64,000 nucleotides of DNA, from NCBI GenBank assembly GCA_964036155.1, contig OZ038423.1, positions 22,583,249 through 22,647,248 of the forward strand, in the 5' to 3' direction. The position numbers and the translations under genes are program-made. This DNA is from Diploscapter coronatus. Taxonomy: Eukaryota > Nematoda > Chromadorea > Rhabditida > Rhabditidae. Positions 11,388 through 22,656 of the stretch are shown here, in pieces (the first letter of the stretch is position 1; each line of letters begins with the position of its first letter). The notes beneath the pieces were generated by a model, which saw nothing but the letters and a program-made list of their open reading frames with translations, had not been told where the DNA came from and did no database searches.

Positions 11388-13305
11388 ATGACTTCGATTC
11401 TCGATAAATACAATCACCACCAATTCCACTATGCTACATTAACATGCTTAATTATTGCTCTACTATTCACTCTTATTTCAACATTTTCCAAATGTAACTT
11501 CTAATTAATTGCTTTAGATTTGAATAATTTAAACGGAAATTATTATTCAGGCTGGGTCACTATGACTACTAACGACTATTATTATGGCTATGATTATTCT
11601 ACGACAACTGGGATCGGGCTTTTTGATACGGATGACGATGCTTCAGTATGATTTTTTCAATTTTAGTTTTAGAGACAACTCGGAAAAGGCATTCCAACAT
11701 ACTAACAGTCCAAAGAGGAATTGTATGGAAAGTGCTGAGAGCAAGTTTCCCACTCTGAGAAGGTGTTTCCTCAAGATGGGAAAGGATGGGGAGCTTTCCC
11801 AAACCTCTCCCCCACCCCTTCTTCACCATTTCTCAACACATGCAAGTTCCTACGCGCGGGACTTCTCCCTGAAGTGTCAGCCCTATATCCTATCTATCTT
11901 TCGTTTGTATGTTGGAGTGTCTTTTACGAATGGCCGTTTTAGATGAAACGTCTAATGAGAATCTCTAAATTATAGACTCCGGGTTTCTGGCAAAGCGTAA
12001 TCGGCTTTATGATAACATCACTCGTGTTGGAGATAATAATGCTAATCTATATTATTCTCGCCTTGTAAGAATTTTTAGTTACATTTTAATTCAGTTTTGT
12101 TAATTAATTAATTACCATTCATCACACTTATGTCTATCATCATGATATACTAAATATATACGAGAGCATTTCAGAACTCGTATGCAAAGGACCTTTAAAA
12201 GCCATATCGCCAATATTTCGATATCTGGCGCTATCGTTTTGTTCCTTCTGCTGGCCATTATCATTTGGGCTTCTAACATTAGTGACGGTTCGTCGATGTT
12301 TTGAAAAAAAACCTTGATAATCCATACAATTTTAAGATGCACCTTATATTAAAAATACTACAGGGATTACAGTATGCTTTTAATTTGTTGACTTTTAAAA
12401 TAGATTCTCCATAACTCGCGAAACTGCCTGGACCAGAAGCTTCAAACTTGTTTTGAAGGGGTATTTGAGTGTTTTCTACCTATATTCGACCTGGAGAACA
12501 CGATTTTGGGGCTTTTTCCCGGGGTTTTCAAGTTCAGGCTCGGGTACCGGGTCCGGGGGTCAAATTTCAAAAATCATTCTTATATTCCAAATTGTATATC
12601 AGATTGTTCGGCTCGATGAGCTGAGTCGATTGGTGCAAACATTTTTCGGATCTGACTTCGGACCGTTTTTTTCGGTCAATTGGCCTGATTCAATGCCGGA
12701 TTTTTCTATACGAATAGAATGAACAGGACTCATAGATTATTATGTGAAAAAAACTGGAAGGTAATATCTAGAAAGAAATGAGAAAAGTTGACTTTTCTAT
12801 TAAGGATCCCTTTGGCATTTTTGCACTGCTTTTAGCTGTAACTTGTGATAAGAAGGTCGGATCCGAAAAAATGTTCACACCAATCGACTCAGCTTATCGG
12901 GCTGAACAATCTGATATACAATTTGGGATATCAGAATGACTTTTCAAATTTGACCCCCGGACTCGGTACCCGAGCCTGAACTTGAAAACCCTGGGAAAAA
13001 GCCCCAAAATCGTGTTCTCCAGGCCGAATATAGGTGGAAAACACTCAAAAACCCCCTCAAAACGAATTTAAGATCTCTGGTCCGACCTCCTGAGATCGTC
13101 GAATATTAGAGAATCTGTTTTAAATAAACTTGGAAGAACTTTCAAGTTAGAAATTTTGTAAAATTATTTTATGATAGATATATCTTAGGTTGGAATTGGC
13201 TGGAGTTGGGGAATGGCCATCATTGCGATTATTGCCGCAGCTCTGAGCGTGGTATCCTCATCAATAGGCTATTACAAGGGACGTCAAGAATTCCTTGGTA
13301 CTTAG
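11388..13305 (+). CDS. Claudin/Clc-like four-helix membrane protein, copy 1
   Basis: ATG 11388 starts MTSILDKYNHHQFHYATLTC, a first transmembrane helix, with a donor after FSK. Exon 2 (about 11552-11648) is an extracellular loop beginning with the conserved W (CWVTMTTNDYYYGYDYSTT). Exon 3 (about 11980-12066) starts TPGFWQSV and carries helix 2. Exon 4 (about 12170-12287) carries helix 3 (LLLAIIIWASNISD). The last exon (13191-13305) begins VGIGWSWGMA and carries helix 4. An 8-base microexon at about 12364-12371 may link the last two, matching the 7-codon exon of the paralogs; this is uncertain. The WW loop and the GWSWG motif before helix 4 fit the claudin/PMP22-like superfamily, probably nematode Clc-like proteins. 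The intron before the last exon holds a large fold-back repeat. A role in cell contact or channel modulation is only inferred from the family. Confidence 0.65.
12427..13083. repeat. Fold-back element with 235-bp inverted arms
   Basis: Left arm 12427-12661 and right arm 12851-13083 are inverted copies, roughly 85-90% identical by eye, separated by about 190 bases. Shared words include GAGAACACGATTTTGGGGCT, CAAATTTGACCCCCGGACTC (reverse in the left arm) and TATCAGATTGTTC. The arms are much more GC-rich than the surrounding DNA. The element lies wholly inside an intron of the claudin-like gene at 11388. It looks like a non-autonomous fold-back DNA transposon; no transposase is present. A transcript across it could form a long hairpin. 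Confidence 0.85.
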
Positions 13306-13335
13306 ATGAACAATGACCAGTTATCTTATATTTGT

Positions 13336-13546
13336 TATTGTCGATGACCGGTTAATTGAGAGAAAATAAAATAAATAAAAATTTGATGTATGCGAAGTTA
13401 GCGCGTCATTTGCAACAGAAGTAACGACATTTCATTGATTCAACGAACGATCTGAACGATGTTGTTTTAAAAATACGCAATGCACACTTTGCATATTTAA
13501 ATTTGCGCATCGTTTATTTTATCTCAAACTAATCGGTTAGTGATAA
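13336..13546. repeat. MITE family copy A
   Basis: About 211 bases with imperfect terminal inverted repeats of about 35 bases: left ATTGTCGATGACCGGTTAAT, right ending CTAATCGGTTAGTGATAAT. The interior (ATGCACACTTTGCATATTTA and GCGCATCG) matches, in reverse orientation, the element at 60531-60735 in this window. It sits directly after the stop codon of the first claudin-like gene. No coding capacity. Confidence 0.75.
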
Positions 13547-14092
13547 TATTATGAATGTTATACGCGAATAAACTTATTATTATCAATTCTATAAATGTAA
13601 GAAGTTATAAGCCATAAATGAATACGTATGAGTTCATCATTTTGATTTGTTGATTTTATTGAATGAGTAATGAGCATTATTTTCTTTATTTAATACTCGA
13701 TTAAGTATGATGTCGAAATAATCCATCACCGAAAAAAATTTAGCGTTTGCCCTATGCGTTATCAATTAGTCAAATGATAAAAATGCTCGTTTAGAGTGTT
13801 TCTTTGGCCTAGATCGTTGCATACTGGAAAGACGATAAAACTTTGACTGTAGAAATACAATGCTAAATGATGAGAGCAACGTTTAGAAACGAATCTATTG
13901 AATCAGAATGAATAAATGGCAGAATGATAAAACGGAATTAGGAAATTATATCGGAGTTATGAAATAAATAACTAAGCGTACTTAAGGATTCAGCCCGTAT
14001 GGAATCGTTATGTTCGGATGGAGTCTTGTTCCAATTTTTCATTTATCAATAGTCATTTTTAATGTAAAGTTTTAGATTTAGTTATAATAGTA
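13547..14092. other. Intergenic, nothing recognised
   Basis: AT-rich spacer upstream of the second claudin-like gene. It presumably contains that gene's promoter, but no motif could be supported. Confidence 0.3.
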
Positions 14093-15656
14093 ATGGGTTA
14101 TCACCAACATGAACATGCACACGGAGCATTTATTATTGTTTTAGTTCTATGTACGATATTCACGGGTGTCGGAACTTTCACAAGCTGTATGTAGATTTTT
14201 TAATATCAGAAAACTTTTAAAATTCCAAATTCTACAACCTAATCTTTAAGTAAAAACCATAATATCGATACGGCGATTCACTATAATTTAAAATAAATCT
14301 AAAATGTACCCCTACTAAAATAAACTGAATGATATCAATTTATTTGCAGGGTGGGTTACAAATGGTGTAAACGGAGGGGGTATATATCCATGGAACAGTC
14401 CGTATGCGAACGAGGTCTTCCAGGTATATTTCAACATTTGAATGCTTATAATATAAATATTAATTTTACAGGTAATGCCAGCGTGGTGGCAAAGTGTTGT
14501 GATCATGATGCTTTTGGGTTTCTCGCTTGAGCTATTGACGCTGGTTTATGCACTTATTTCAATGTAAGTCTTGAAATGCGTAGTAAATTAAATTTTCACT
14601 GAAGTAGACTAAAATAAATTATAATTAAAATTATTCTAAGGTGAATATAATGAAAATATTGTCAATTGTTTAACTGAAAATTGTATAATTTACGAGAGTA
14701 ATATGCATTTTATTTTCTAAAGCAAACATAAATTGACTAGTTTGTCATTACGTTGCAGTTAATTGAACCGACCTGTTGGACAGTTTCTAAACTACGGCAC
14801 GGTATTTTTACTATACTACGGCACAATTTTCTTTCTACGGCATTATTGATTTTTCATTATTTTCCTTTATTAGTTTTTTTTTACAAATTTTCACGCAATA
14901 TATTTGGAAACCACATGATATAACGAAAAAGTATAAGCAAAATAGAATAGGATAAGCAGATTCTCTCTCAATATTTCACAAAATCTTATCATAATATCAT
15001 GCAGTTTTCAAGTTGCCTTTCAAGCATCCAAATCGACTCAATTTGAAGTGAAATGAGCAGATTTAGGAAAATTTAAGAAAATTGATAGCCTTGTAAGATC
15101 AAAATCGCTCTATTACTTCATTAAAAAACCGTGTTGTATTTTAGTAAAAGATGTGCTGTAGTATAGCTGTTGCCGATCTGGTCTTTTAAAAATTAACCTA
15201 ATAATATGTTGATTCCTGAATGAATAGCATCATTTCAGATTCCGCTATCGCCATCATCCAGTCGGCCACGGAGTGCAGCTAGTCGCGTCAAGTCTGATAG
15301 CTCTTTGCCTACTCATCGGCGTCATTATTTGGGCGTCATGTTATACACAGAGTATGCTTTAAATTATTTAATTATTCAATCATTATTACTTAATTTTTCA
15401 GTATTTGGATCGTACGCGTCGGTAATTGTTTAAATTTTTAATCTCCACCTCGAATAAAGTGTTTCAAAATTTCTATTCTAAAAGAGTCGGAATTGAAATT
15501 CTGAACACGTAATATTGGTTTATTTTGGAAATATTACAGCTGGGCTGGTCCTGGGGCCTTTCGCTAGCAGCAGCTATTCTCGCAGTCATCATGGTTGGCA
15601 TCTCAATTCATGGTCTCAGAAAAGTCCGCCATCACTGCCATCATGGCCATTACTGA
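14093..15656 (+). CDS. Claudin/Clc-like four-helix membrane protein, copy 2
   Basis: The best model of the trio: six exons splice in frame to about 169 residues. ATG 14093 gives MGYHQHEHAHGAFIIVLVLC (helix 1), then SWWVTNGVNGGGIYPWNSPY (extracellular loop), VMPAWWQSVVIMMLLGFSLE (helix 2), a loop with HHPVGHG followed by helix 3 ending IIWASCYTQ, a 7-codon exon IFGSYAS (about 15403-15421), and LGWSWGLSLAAAILAVIMVG (helix 4). The tail is His-rich (RKVRHHCHHGHY). Length and topology are as for claudin-like proteins. Exon phases equal those of the neighbours at 11388 and 16420, so the three arose by tandem duplication. The intron at about 14565-15238 contains a degenerate inverted repeat. Confidence 0.7.
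14758..15195. repeat. Degenerate inverted-repeat element in intron
   Basis: The left end (about 14758-14825) contains CTACGGCACGGTATTTTTAC and a second CTATACTACGGCAC. The right end (about 15130-15195) read on the other strand gives TATACTACAGCACATCTTTT. Over about 65 bases the two ends match at perhaps 70%. It is probably an old terminal-inverted-repeat transposon. The boundaries are uncertain. Confidence 0.4.
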
Positions 15657-16419
15657 ATGTGAAATATTATATTATTGATAGACTTACTTTTTGAAAAATA
15701 AACCATTTTATTAATTATTTATTTGTAAAATTCCTCTTTAATTTATGAATGCAGGTCGTTATTTGCCAAACTACGTCATTATACTCCCAACTAAGTCTTT
15801 ATTCACTAAAGTCTATTTTCAAGATAATTTAATCATAATCTATAAACACATGCTGGTCAAACTTATCCTTACTCATACTTATCCAAGGCTTATTCCTTTC
15901 TGATATAAGCATAGACATTGCGAGAACATTTAGAATTCGTTTTAAAATGGACACTAGATCCAGCATATCAGAATGTTCGAAATGATTTTAATGACTAATA
16001 TGCTTTCTCTAAGCAATGTGTACATAAACCTAGAAGATCACTTCCCATCTCAAACAATATCAATAAATAATAATGTTTTCTACCGTTTATTAACGTTATT
16101 ATTTTTTTTTGTAAATGTATGCTAAATTTCATTGCAAATAGCCTACTCGCAGAGTTTTTTCTTTATATATAAATCGATAGCATGCAACTCACTGTCTAAT
16201 ATTTCAAATGTTTACAATTCCAGCATGTTTATCAGTTGGCGCACCGTTATCAGCACGCTAAAAACGCACCGATTCCTCGCTTATTCATGCTGCAGACCGA
16301 TGCTTGACTCAATAACTGAATGACTGATAATCAATGAAAATGCAGCGGGAAAAAAGCGCAAACATATGCGATGAGTATCGCACCAAAATAATTTGACGAC
16401 TTTTTAACTCCGATAAATT
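15657..16419. other. Intergenic, nothing recognised
   Basis: AT-rich spacer with an AATAAA-type poly(A) signal for the preceding gene near 15697. An open frame at 16132-16323 has no splice support. No repeat was recognised. Confidence 0.3.
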
Positions 16420-17587
16420 ATGTACGCAAAGTATCAACTTCATGAGCACGCACATTTTGGAATTTTCCTACTACTTTGCATTGTTATGCTGTTCACCGGT
16501 ATTGGAGCGTTTACAAATTGTAAGCTTTTATTCGTATCATTAAAATGTTAGAAATTGAGATATTTTATAGATTAAACCTTACGACGAGCCTTCGTTCATG
16601 ATAATCGTGAAGTTCCGAAATTAAAAATTCTCGTTTAGATTGGGCGATAATATACGATAACAGCTATCCATCAGATGAAGTTGGAGTTGGATTATTCTTC
16701 TATGGCGATGATTCTCCGTACCTGACATTTTCGGTAATTTTCGAAAAGGGTTTTTAAGACGACAATTTTGCCTTAGGCGATGCCGTCCTGGTGGCAGTGC
16801 GTGACTGTGTTCATGGTGATGGCATTCGCCTTCGAAATATTGATGCTCATTTGGATAGTCGCGGCAATGTAAATATAACAATTTTATATTATCAATTTTC
16901 CTAAATATTTTTTCTGCCATCTTTTTCCAGAAATTCCAATAAAATGGTTACTAAATTTGTTTTATAAATTTTCAAAATAGCAAGAACAAAACTACGAATT
17001 TCATCTTCATCTAACAATAGAAATAATTTTAAAATTACAGAGAATTAGATTTCAGCGTATTTATGAAACACAATCCTATTAGCCATGGAGTGAACTTCCT
17101 TCTCTCATGTTTAGTTTGCTTATTCTTATGGATAGGAATTATCGTTTGGGGAGCCGGGTATTCAAATAGTAAACTGAAAATCTTTTATAAATTATCGAGA
17201 TTTCCATTACAGTTGCGTCCTATTTTGATGTATCGGTATCGGTAAGTGTATTTTAGAAAAAGTATCGATTCATTTAGGCAGAAATATCAATCTAATACAA
17301 TGATTGCACTTTATATCAAAGTTAATCGATATTCCAATCTTGAACTTAATTGGTATATTGAAAAAAATCAAATATCTTTTCAGCTGAGCTGGGCTTGGGG
17401 TGTTTCATTAACAGCCGGGCTGTTTTCATTCGGGATGATCGCAGCCTCTATATTCGGATTCATAAAGGCTCGAAATTACAGCTATCAGAATCAGAATCAC
17501 CGGAATCATTCAAACCAACGACGACATTATGAACACCGAACTGAATACGATTATGAGCGTAGTGAACGTAGATATGATAGATATTGA
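16420..17587 (+). CDS. Claudin/Clc-like four-helix membrane protein, copy 3
   Basis: ATG 16420 gives MYAKYQLHEHAHFGIFLLLC (helix 1). Then come exon 2 (about 16639-16730, YWAIIYDNSYPSDEVGVGLF), exon 3 (about 16778-16869, AMPSWWQCVTVFMVMAFAFE, helix 2), exon 4 (about 17040-17170, helix 3 in LVCLFLWIGIIVWGAGYSN), a short exon IASYFDVS (17213-17239) and the last exon (about 17385-17587, LSWAWGVSLTAGLFSFG, helix 4). All splice phases equal those of the two upstream paralogs. The total is about 213 residues. It differs by a longer hydrophilic C-terminal tail rich in Arg, His, Tyr and Asn, starting after FIKARNYSYQ and ending ERSERRYDRY, probably cytoplasmic. Confidence 0.7.
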
Positions 17588-18231
17588 CAATTGCAGTACA
17601 AAATAAAGGATTCTCGTAAATCTACAGGAACATACCCAGAGATTATAAGGTGCAGCAAAATATTCTGCTACAAAATACTTTCGACAATTATTATTCTAAG
17701 AAAATTGAAAATAAAAATTGGAAGCATGCAAAATTGTTTCGAGTGCTCTATTTGAAGAGCTTCAATGAATTTGTCCCGAAATTTTGTGCCAATTTGTTCA
17801 GTTTCCGAACTCGCCTATCCCGCTATGTTGCAGTAGAAGTGTTTTACGCATACCGTATGGAAGAAAAATTGAATATATCATTCACAATACCTTATTGAAA
17901 AGTGCCACTTTCCTTGGTTGGTTCGATAAAATTTGACCCGCCGGAGAAAAACGCACTGATCGTCAAAACAAACTCTAGGAAAAAGAGAACGCGAGAAGAG
18001 TGGCTTTCCATTATTGATCGTCGATGAACATTTTCACTCACAAAATGCGGTGAAAAACATTTTCAAACTACTAACATTACCCCTATTTGTCGATTTATTC
18101 ATTTCTTTCGAACTTCTCGTAGAATATTTCGATTTTAACTTATCTTATCGTTTTTTTAATTAGTGTCTCGATTTTTATACGTTATTTTAATACACGGTTT
18201 TCAAAATTGTGCTCTTTCAGGGAAATTCGCC
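17588..18231. other. Intergenic, nothing recognised
   Basis: Holds AATAAA at about 17602 for the preceding gene. A trans-splice-like acceptor (GCTCTTTCAG) at 18211-18220 lies just before the start of the F-box-like gene. An 82-codon open frame at 17650-17898 is not supported by splice sites or motifs. Confidence 0.3.
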
Positions 18232-21215
18232 ATGCTGCTGAACCTTCCCACAGAAATCACTGTGGAATGTCTGCTTGGATTGGGAATTCACGATTTGCTC
18301 ACAGTGATCCAAGTGAACAGGCGACTTCATGCAATTGCAACCCATCAAAAATCGCCGCTCAGGTAATTTATTTTTCGAATTTTTTTTTTTAAATGAACTT
18401 TTTTCAGACATCGCCTGAAGAAGCGTCACATCCTGAGTCTGTCGCTTAACTTTCGGAGAGATAACAAAGAGAATCCATGGCAGTGAGTTATAGTTTTCAT
18501 AAAATTGCATATTTTTGGAAACGGCTTAATGAGACTGCGAATTTGCATTAGTTTTGTACATTTATCTTCCTGCTGTTCATTTTTCATTGGCTTTTTGAAA
18601 GAGTTCAATGCAATAAAATAACGTTTACTTGGCGTCGTGCTGCATACTTGCATCATCAGAAGAAAATTCCTAAAGTTGAACTATTTATCAAATTTTAGAG
18701 GTCGACCAAACGACGGCGACGATAGCAATTGCCCTGAAGACGAAGACATGAGAGACGTATGAATTTGAGCATGCTAGAAATTTTCAATGATAATGAAAGA
18801 ATTTAGTGGAACGAAGAAATTACGATGAATGTCAATCGAAAGGTGGTGAATGACGACAACTGGGACGGCTTCTCGAGATGGTTCATCATTCGCTTCTGGG
18901 ACAAGTGTTGTGACAAGCATTGTGCTAACAAAGTGGGTAAATAACGTACTGCAAAGATTTTCAAGATCCTCCTGTCAATTTGAACTTAAACTTATTGTAC
19001 TTTTTGATATTCGTGGCGATGATATAACACAAAAAGTACAGTATGTAGAATCAAGAATGCGCCTTCTTACCCTCCTAGTCTCACATACCATTCCGCCACC
19101 ATTGCGTCATTACGTCGAATCCAAATTGTCATGTTCGTATATTTTAGAAAGTCGAGTACGCGGCCGACGACATCCGTTATCCAGAGCAGCTCATCGAGGG
19201 CATAGACGATTGCTTCTGGCCACCAGGTAGTTGATTCTTGTGAGCTAAAATGGGAAATGTAGAAATGACGAGATAACAAGAATACGCGTATGTGATAGAT
19301 CTTTTTCCACACCATTTCTTCCCCTCTTCCGTTCTTATCTATAGATCACGTCATATCGTCATTTCAAAATTGTTCCTAAAATGAAGCCATTTTGCAGGGG
19401 ACGAAGTAATCGACATTCACATAAAACATCACAACAAGGAAGAGGCTCTTCAGAACCTTCGTCTTTTCACTCATTACTTCTCCAGTGTCTACATCATTGG
19501 TGACTTTAACATGGTACTGATTCTTTACCTAGGGTCCCCAAGTAGATATGCCGAGTTTATGCTCGAGACAATTTTATGTGTAGAAATATCATCATGGTTG
19601 TAAATAAGGTTTCCGTGAAGAAAACATATAATTAGAAATTTTCCTAGCCGAAAGAATCACAAAAATCCGTTGCTCGAAATGAGCACATTTTGGAAAAGTC
19701 CAAATTACGTGAACACGGGTGGATGCAAAAAGTTACGGTCTGATTTTAGGCACAGAACTATTTTATCAAGCTTATCGTCGATTTAGACTAGGTCTGTTAT
19801 GAAATCGTAGATTTTGAAGGGTACTTCTTCCCCAAATTTTCTGTTTCAAACTGCCACGTTTCTACCAAAAACGCATTTTTGCAGGGGACAAAGCTTGGGG
19901 ACTCTATCTTTACCTTTAAAATTAATCGATAGTGTTTCAGAGGTTCGAAGGCGACTTTAGCCCTTGGCCGATATTGAAGCCATTCTTCGCGGATAATCCG
20001 TCGAGTATTCGCTGCAAATTAAATGTCTCGCTGACTAATGTCAAGTTCGATCCCAATCAGTTCTTCGATTGTCCGATCTTCCAAAAAGGTAAAACAATAC
20101 ATCGTTTAGACGCCTAATCGTTCTATTCGTTTATTCAGGACTCGCTGGCTTTTCCTATGACAATGATGTGCAGGCTATTGGAGATCCGAGTAATAGGTCG
20201 CTCTACAACGATGTGCTAAAGAAGGTTTGAAGCGAAATATATATTAACAAAGGGGGCTACCTAAGTGTGCCTCACCAAATCGCCTGTTTTTCACATTCGA
20301 GGGTTTTCGGACATCGTCATATTACGAATATGAAGTCCGTTTTTCTCTAATGATGCGTTAGGAGCAAGATCCGGAGATCTGATTTTGCTTTTTTGCTCGT
20401 TGATAGTGATAGTGAGAAATAAGCCACTTTTCAACCTCATTTAAACAAAAAAAAACTTGCTCATTGCTACAAACACCCCAAAATAATATCGATAAATAGT
20501 ACATTTTATAGACTGACAGTTTTATCGTCTACGGCAATTCGGGAGCTGCGCTAGACGATGACACGCTGATTCGATTGTTTTCCGACGTGCCTTGTCTACA
20601 TCTAAATACTTCTGATTTGGGTGTCACTTTGCATGGATTGGCGAGACTTACAAAGGTAAGAAGTTATTCTTACTTAGTCAGAATGGTCCGAAATATTGTG
20701 TTTTATTTTAGAATTACTACGAGAGTCGCCTGCGGTTCGCATATCCGAATGGATTTTCCCTCCTTCAAGACGAGAAACACCCATATAATTCGGAAGATTT
20801 CATCTCTCTAATCCCGAAGGAAGCATGCGTACGGAAAATGATTCGAGATTCCGAAGGTGATAATTTTTGCCATAAATACCAATGTAACTACTGTAGAGTA
20901 ACCTAGAGAGGCAAGTTTCGCCCTCGGCAAAACGTGGCATAATAAGGAGTGATAGTATGAGCTTATGCACCACACCGATAAATGATACTAACAAATTAAA
21001 AGCTATTCTCTAGTAGTAGTAATGTGCATATTTGATTTTCAGGAGATCTAATTGAACATTGGATCGTCACGAACATTTGCGGCAAGAAGTTCTACCTCGT
21101 TGACTCATACGGATACATAAGAATCCATGAAATCAGCAAAGATGAGGAAGAGAAATTTCTAGGCAACTCAAAAGATGAACCTGACTTGCAAAAGAATATC
21201 GAAGAGAGTGAGTGA
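18232..21215 (+). CDS. F-box-like protein
   Basis: Eleven exons join into about 430 residues. ATG 18232 follows an acceptor by 11 bases. The N-terminus, MLLNLPTEITVECLLGLGIH and DLLTVIQVNRRLHAIATH, is a typical F-box: LP.E...E.L..L...DLL.....NRRL. The rest (about residues 60-430) resembles no domain I can name, but aligns in order with the minus-strand gene at 22657-25460. Matching blocks are PWPILKPFFADNPSSIRCKL with MWNKMNAFFNANPPDLRIQP, FIVYGNSGAALDDDTLIRLF with FIIENGPLDDAVINCAKLIN, and FISLIPKEACVRK with LLTLIPKEAYRLN. By family knowledge F-box proteins recruit substrates to SKP1-CUL1 ubiquitin ligases; nematodes have large, fast-evolving sets. The exon 4 donor is AAA/GTGGGT by frame. 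The substrate is unknown. Confidence 0.65.
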
Positions 21216-21671
21216 TGGCTAAGCTCGAGAGTGTTATAGTTAGAGAATTTTGAAAATGCAATTTATAACATTAAAAAAGAAGAACCTTTACAGTAAAAAT
21301 GTAAATAAGAGAAAGAATGAGCGACATCGATTCTCACAGCGAAAAATTGATATCGCTCATTTTTCATCAGCTTATAATTTTATCATCAGACGAATTATTT
21401 TTAGTTCACTATCAATTTTGTTTTTCACTTTATCTTTTTTCTTGGGGGTTATTAAAATTGTAATGAAAGATTACGAGCGTAATGCTGAAAGTAAAGCAAC
21501 GCCCTATTTTGGGTTTTCTTCATAAATTGTTTCAATAGACTATTTTTTCACGATAAACGAGTATTTACTTGTCATCCGACGTGGTTTCGATCATTGAAAC
21601 GTACTTCAATCTTATTGATTTGTCCCATTTTCTCTAATTATTGAACTTCCAGACAAAATTTTTCATTTTGT
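21216..21671. other. Intergenic, nothing recognised
   Basis: An open frame at 21250-21525 could encode a basic 91-residue peptide with one hydrophobic stretch, but it has no splice site or family support. Treated as non-coding. Confidence 0.25.
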
Positions 21672-22026
21672 CGCATTTCCCTGTGGAAATCGTCGAGCAA
21701 TGCCCGCTTGGATTGGGAATCCACGATTTGCTCACAGTGATCCAAGTGAATTTGAATCCAAACATTTATTCTTGATTTTCATAACAAACGTGAAGATAAA
21801 ATGAAACAAAGAAGGGCACTTCTGAAGAGATTCGTAAAGAAATTCGATGAATATCATGGCGACTTAGATTTCGTGTTTTAAAGTTCTTTTATGCGGCGAT
21901 AGATCGGAATTTCAGAAATTGAACCGGAAATTTTAGTAACGAATCTTATGGGGGTCGAAATTTCCAGTTCAATCACAAAATTCTGGTAAAAAGGCGTAGA
22001 AGTTTGAGCAATCAACAAAAACTCGA
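21672..22026 (+). repeat. Duplicated block, copy 1 (F-box 5' fragment plus flank)
   Basis: About 355 bases nearly identical (roughly 97% by eye) to 27008-27363 in the same orientation, 5,336 bases apart. The first 70 bases correspond to F-box exon 1 (FPVEIVEQCPLGLGIHDLLT), and the rest is non-coding. This copy lacks the ATG present at 27001 in the other copy, and its GTGAGT donor reads GTGAAT. Inside is a 16-bp inverted repeat (21918-21933 and 21958-21973, one mismatch, 24-base loop). Confidence 0.85.
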
Positions 22027-22656
22027 ACTACAAAAGAATAAAGTTAGAAATAAATTGAACACGATCAATCTGGAATAAGAAATAATCTTTCTAAAGGAAT
22101 TCTTACTCTTCCAGGAAAATTTTTCTAGATTCTCAAGAAAATTCATTAAAATTATAGAACAACCTTTCGATAATTCATTCGAAATTGACAAAAACTGCCA
22201 GTTACAAGGATAAAAAGCGTTAATTTTCTCGAAAAGAATAAAATGTTTTTTTCCTTCAAATCATAGCTCTTCTGCTGGTGGCTGGAAAGCAGCATTGTTG
22301 TTGGCTGATTGGATGTAAATTTAGGGGTGTCCTTGGTGAAGTTGACACGGGCTTAAAAGTTTAAAATCAACAAAATAAAGCGTCATTTGGAACGAACTCA
22401 AAATTGCAACAAACACAAAAAAATGAATAAAACCAAGTCAACTTTAATAATTAACAATTATCAAAAATCACACATAAAACGTGTTGAGATTCAAATGATT
22501 GTAAAAATGGAACCCACTTTCATAAAAGATCAAAAATCAATAAATAAAAATGGCAATCTAGAAATGACAAAATTCTATCACAAAGAATAAAGTAAAAAAA
22601 ATTGTTCCTCTTTCAAGAAAATGAAATAGAAACTCGTTTCCAAAATTAGGTCATAA
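22027..22656. other. Intergenic, nothing recognised
   Basis: A-rich on the plus strand. The 67-codon open frame at 22387-22590 is Lys/Asn-rich, as expected from A-rich DNA, and is not called. Confidence 0.3.
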
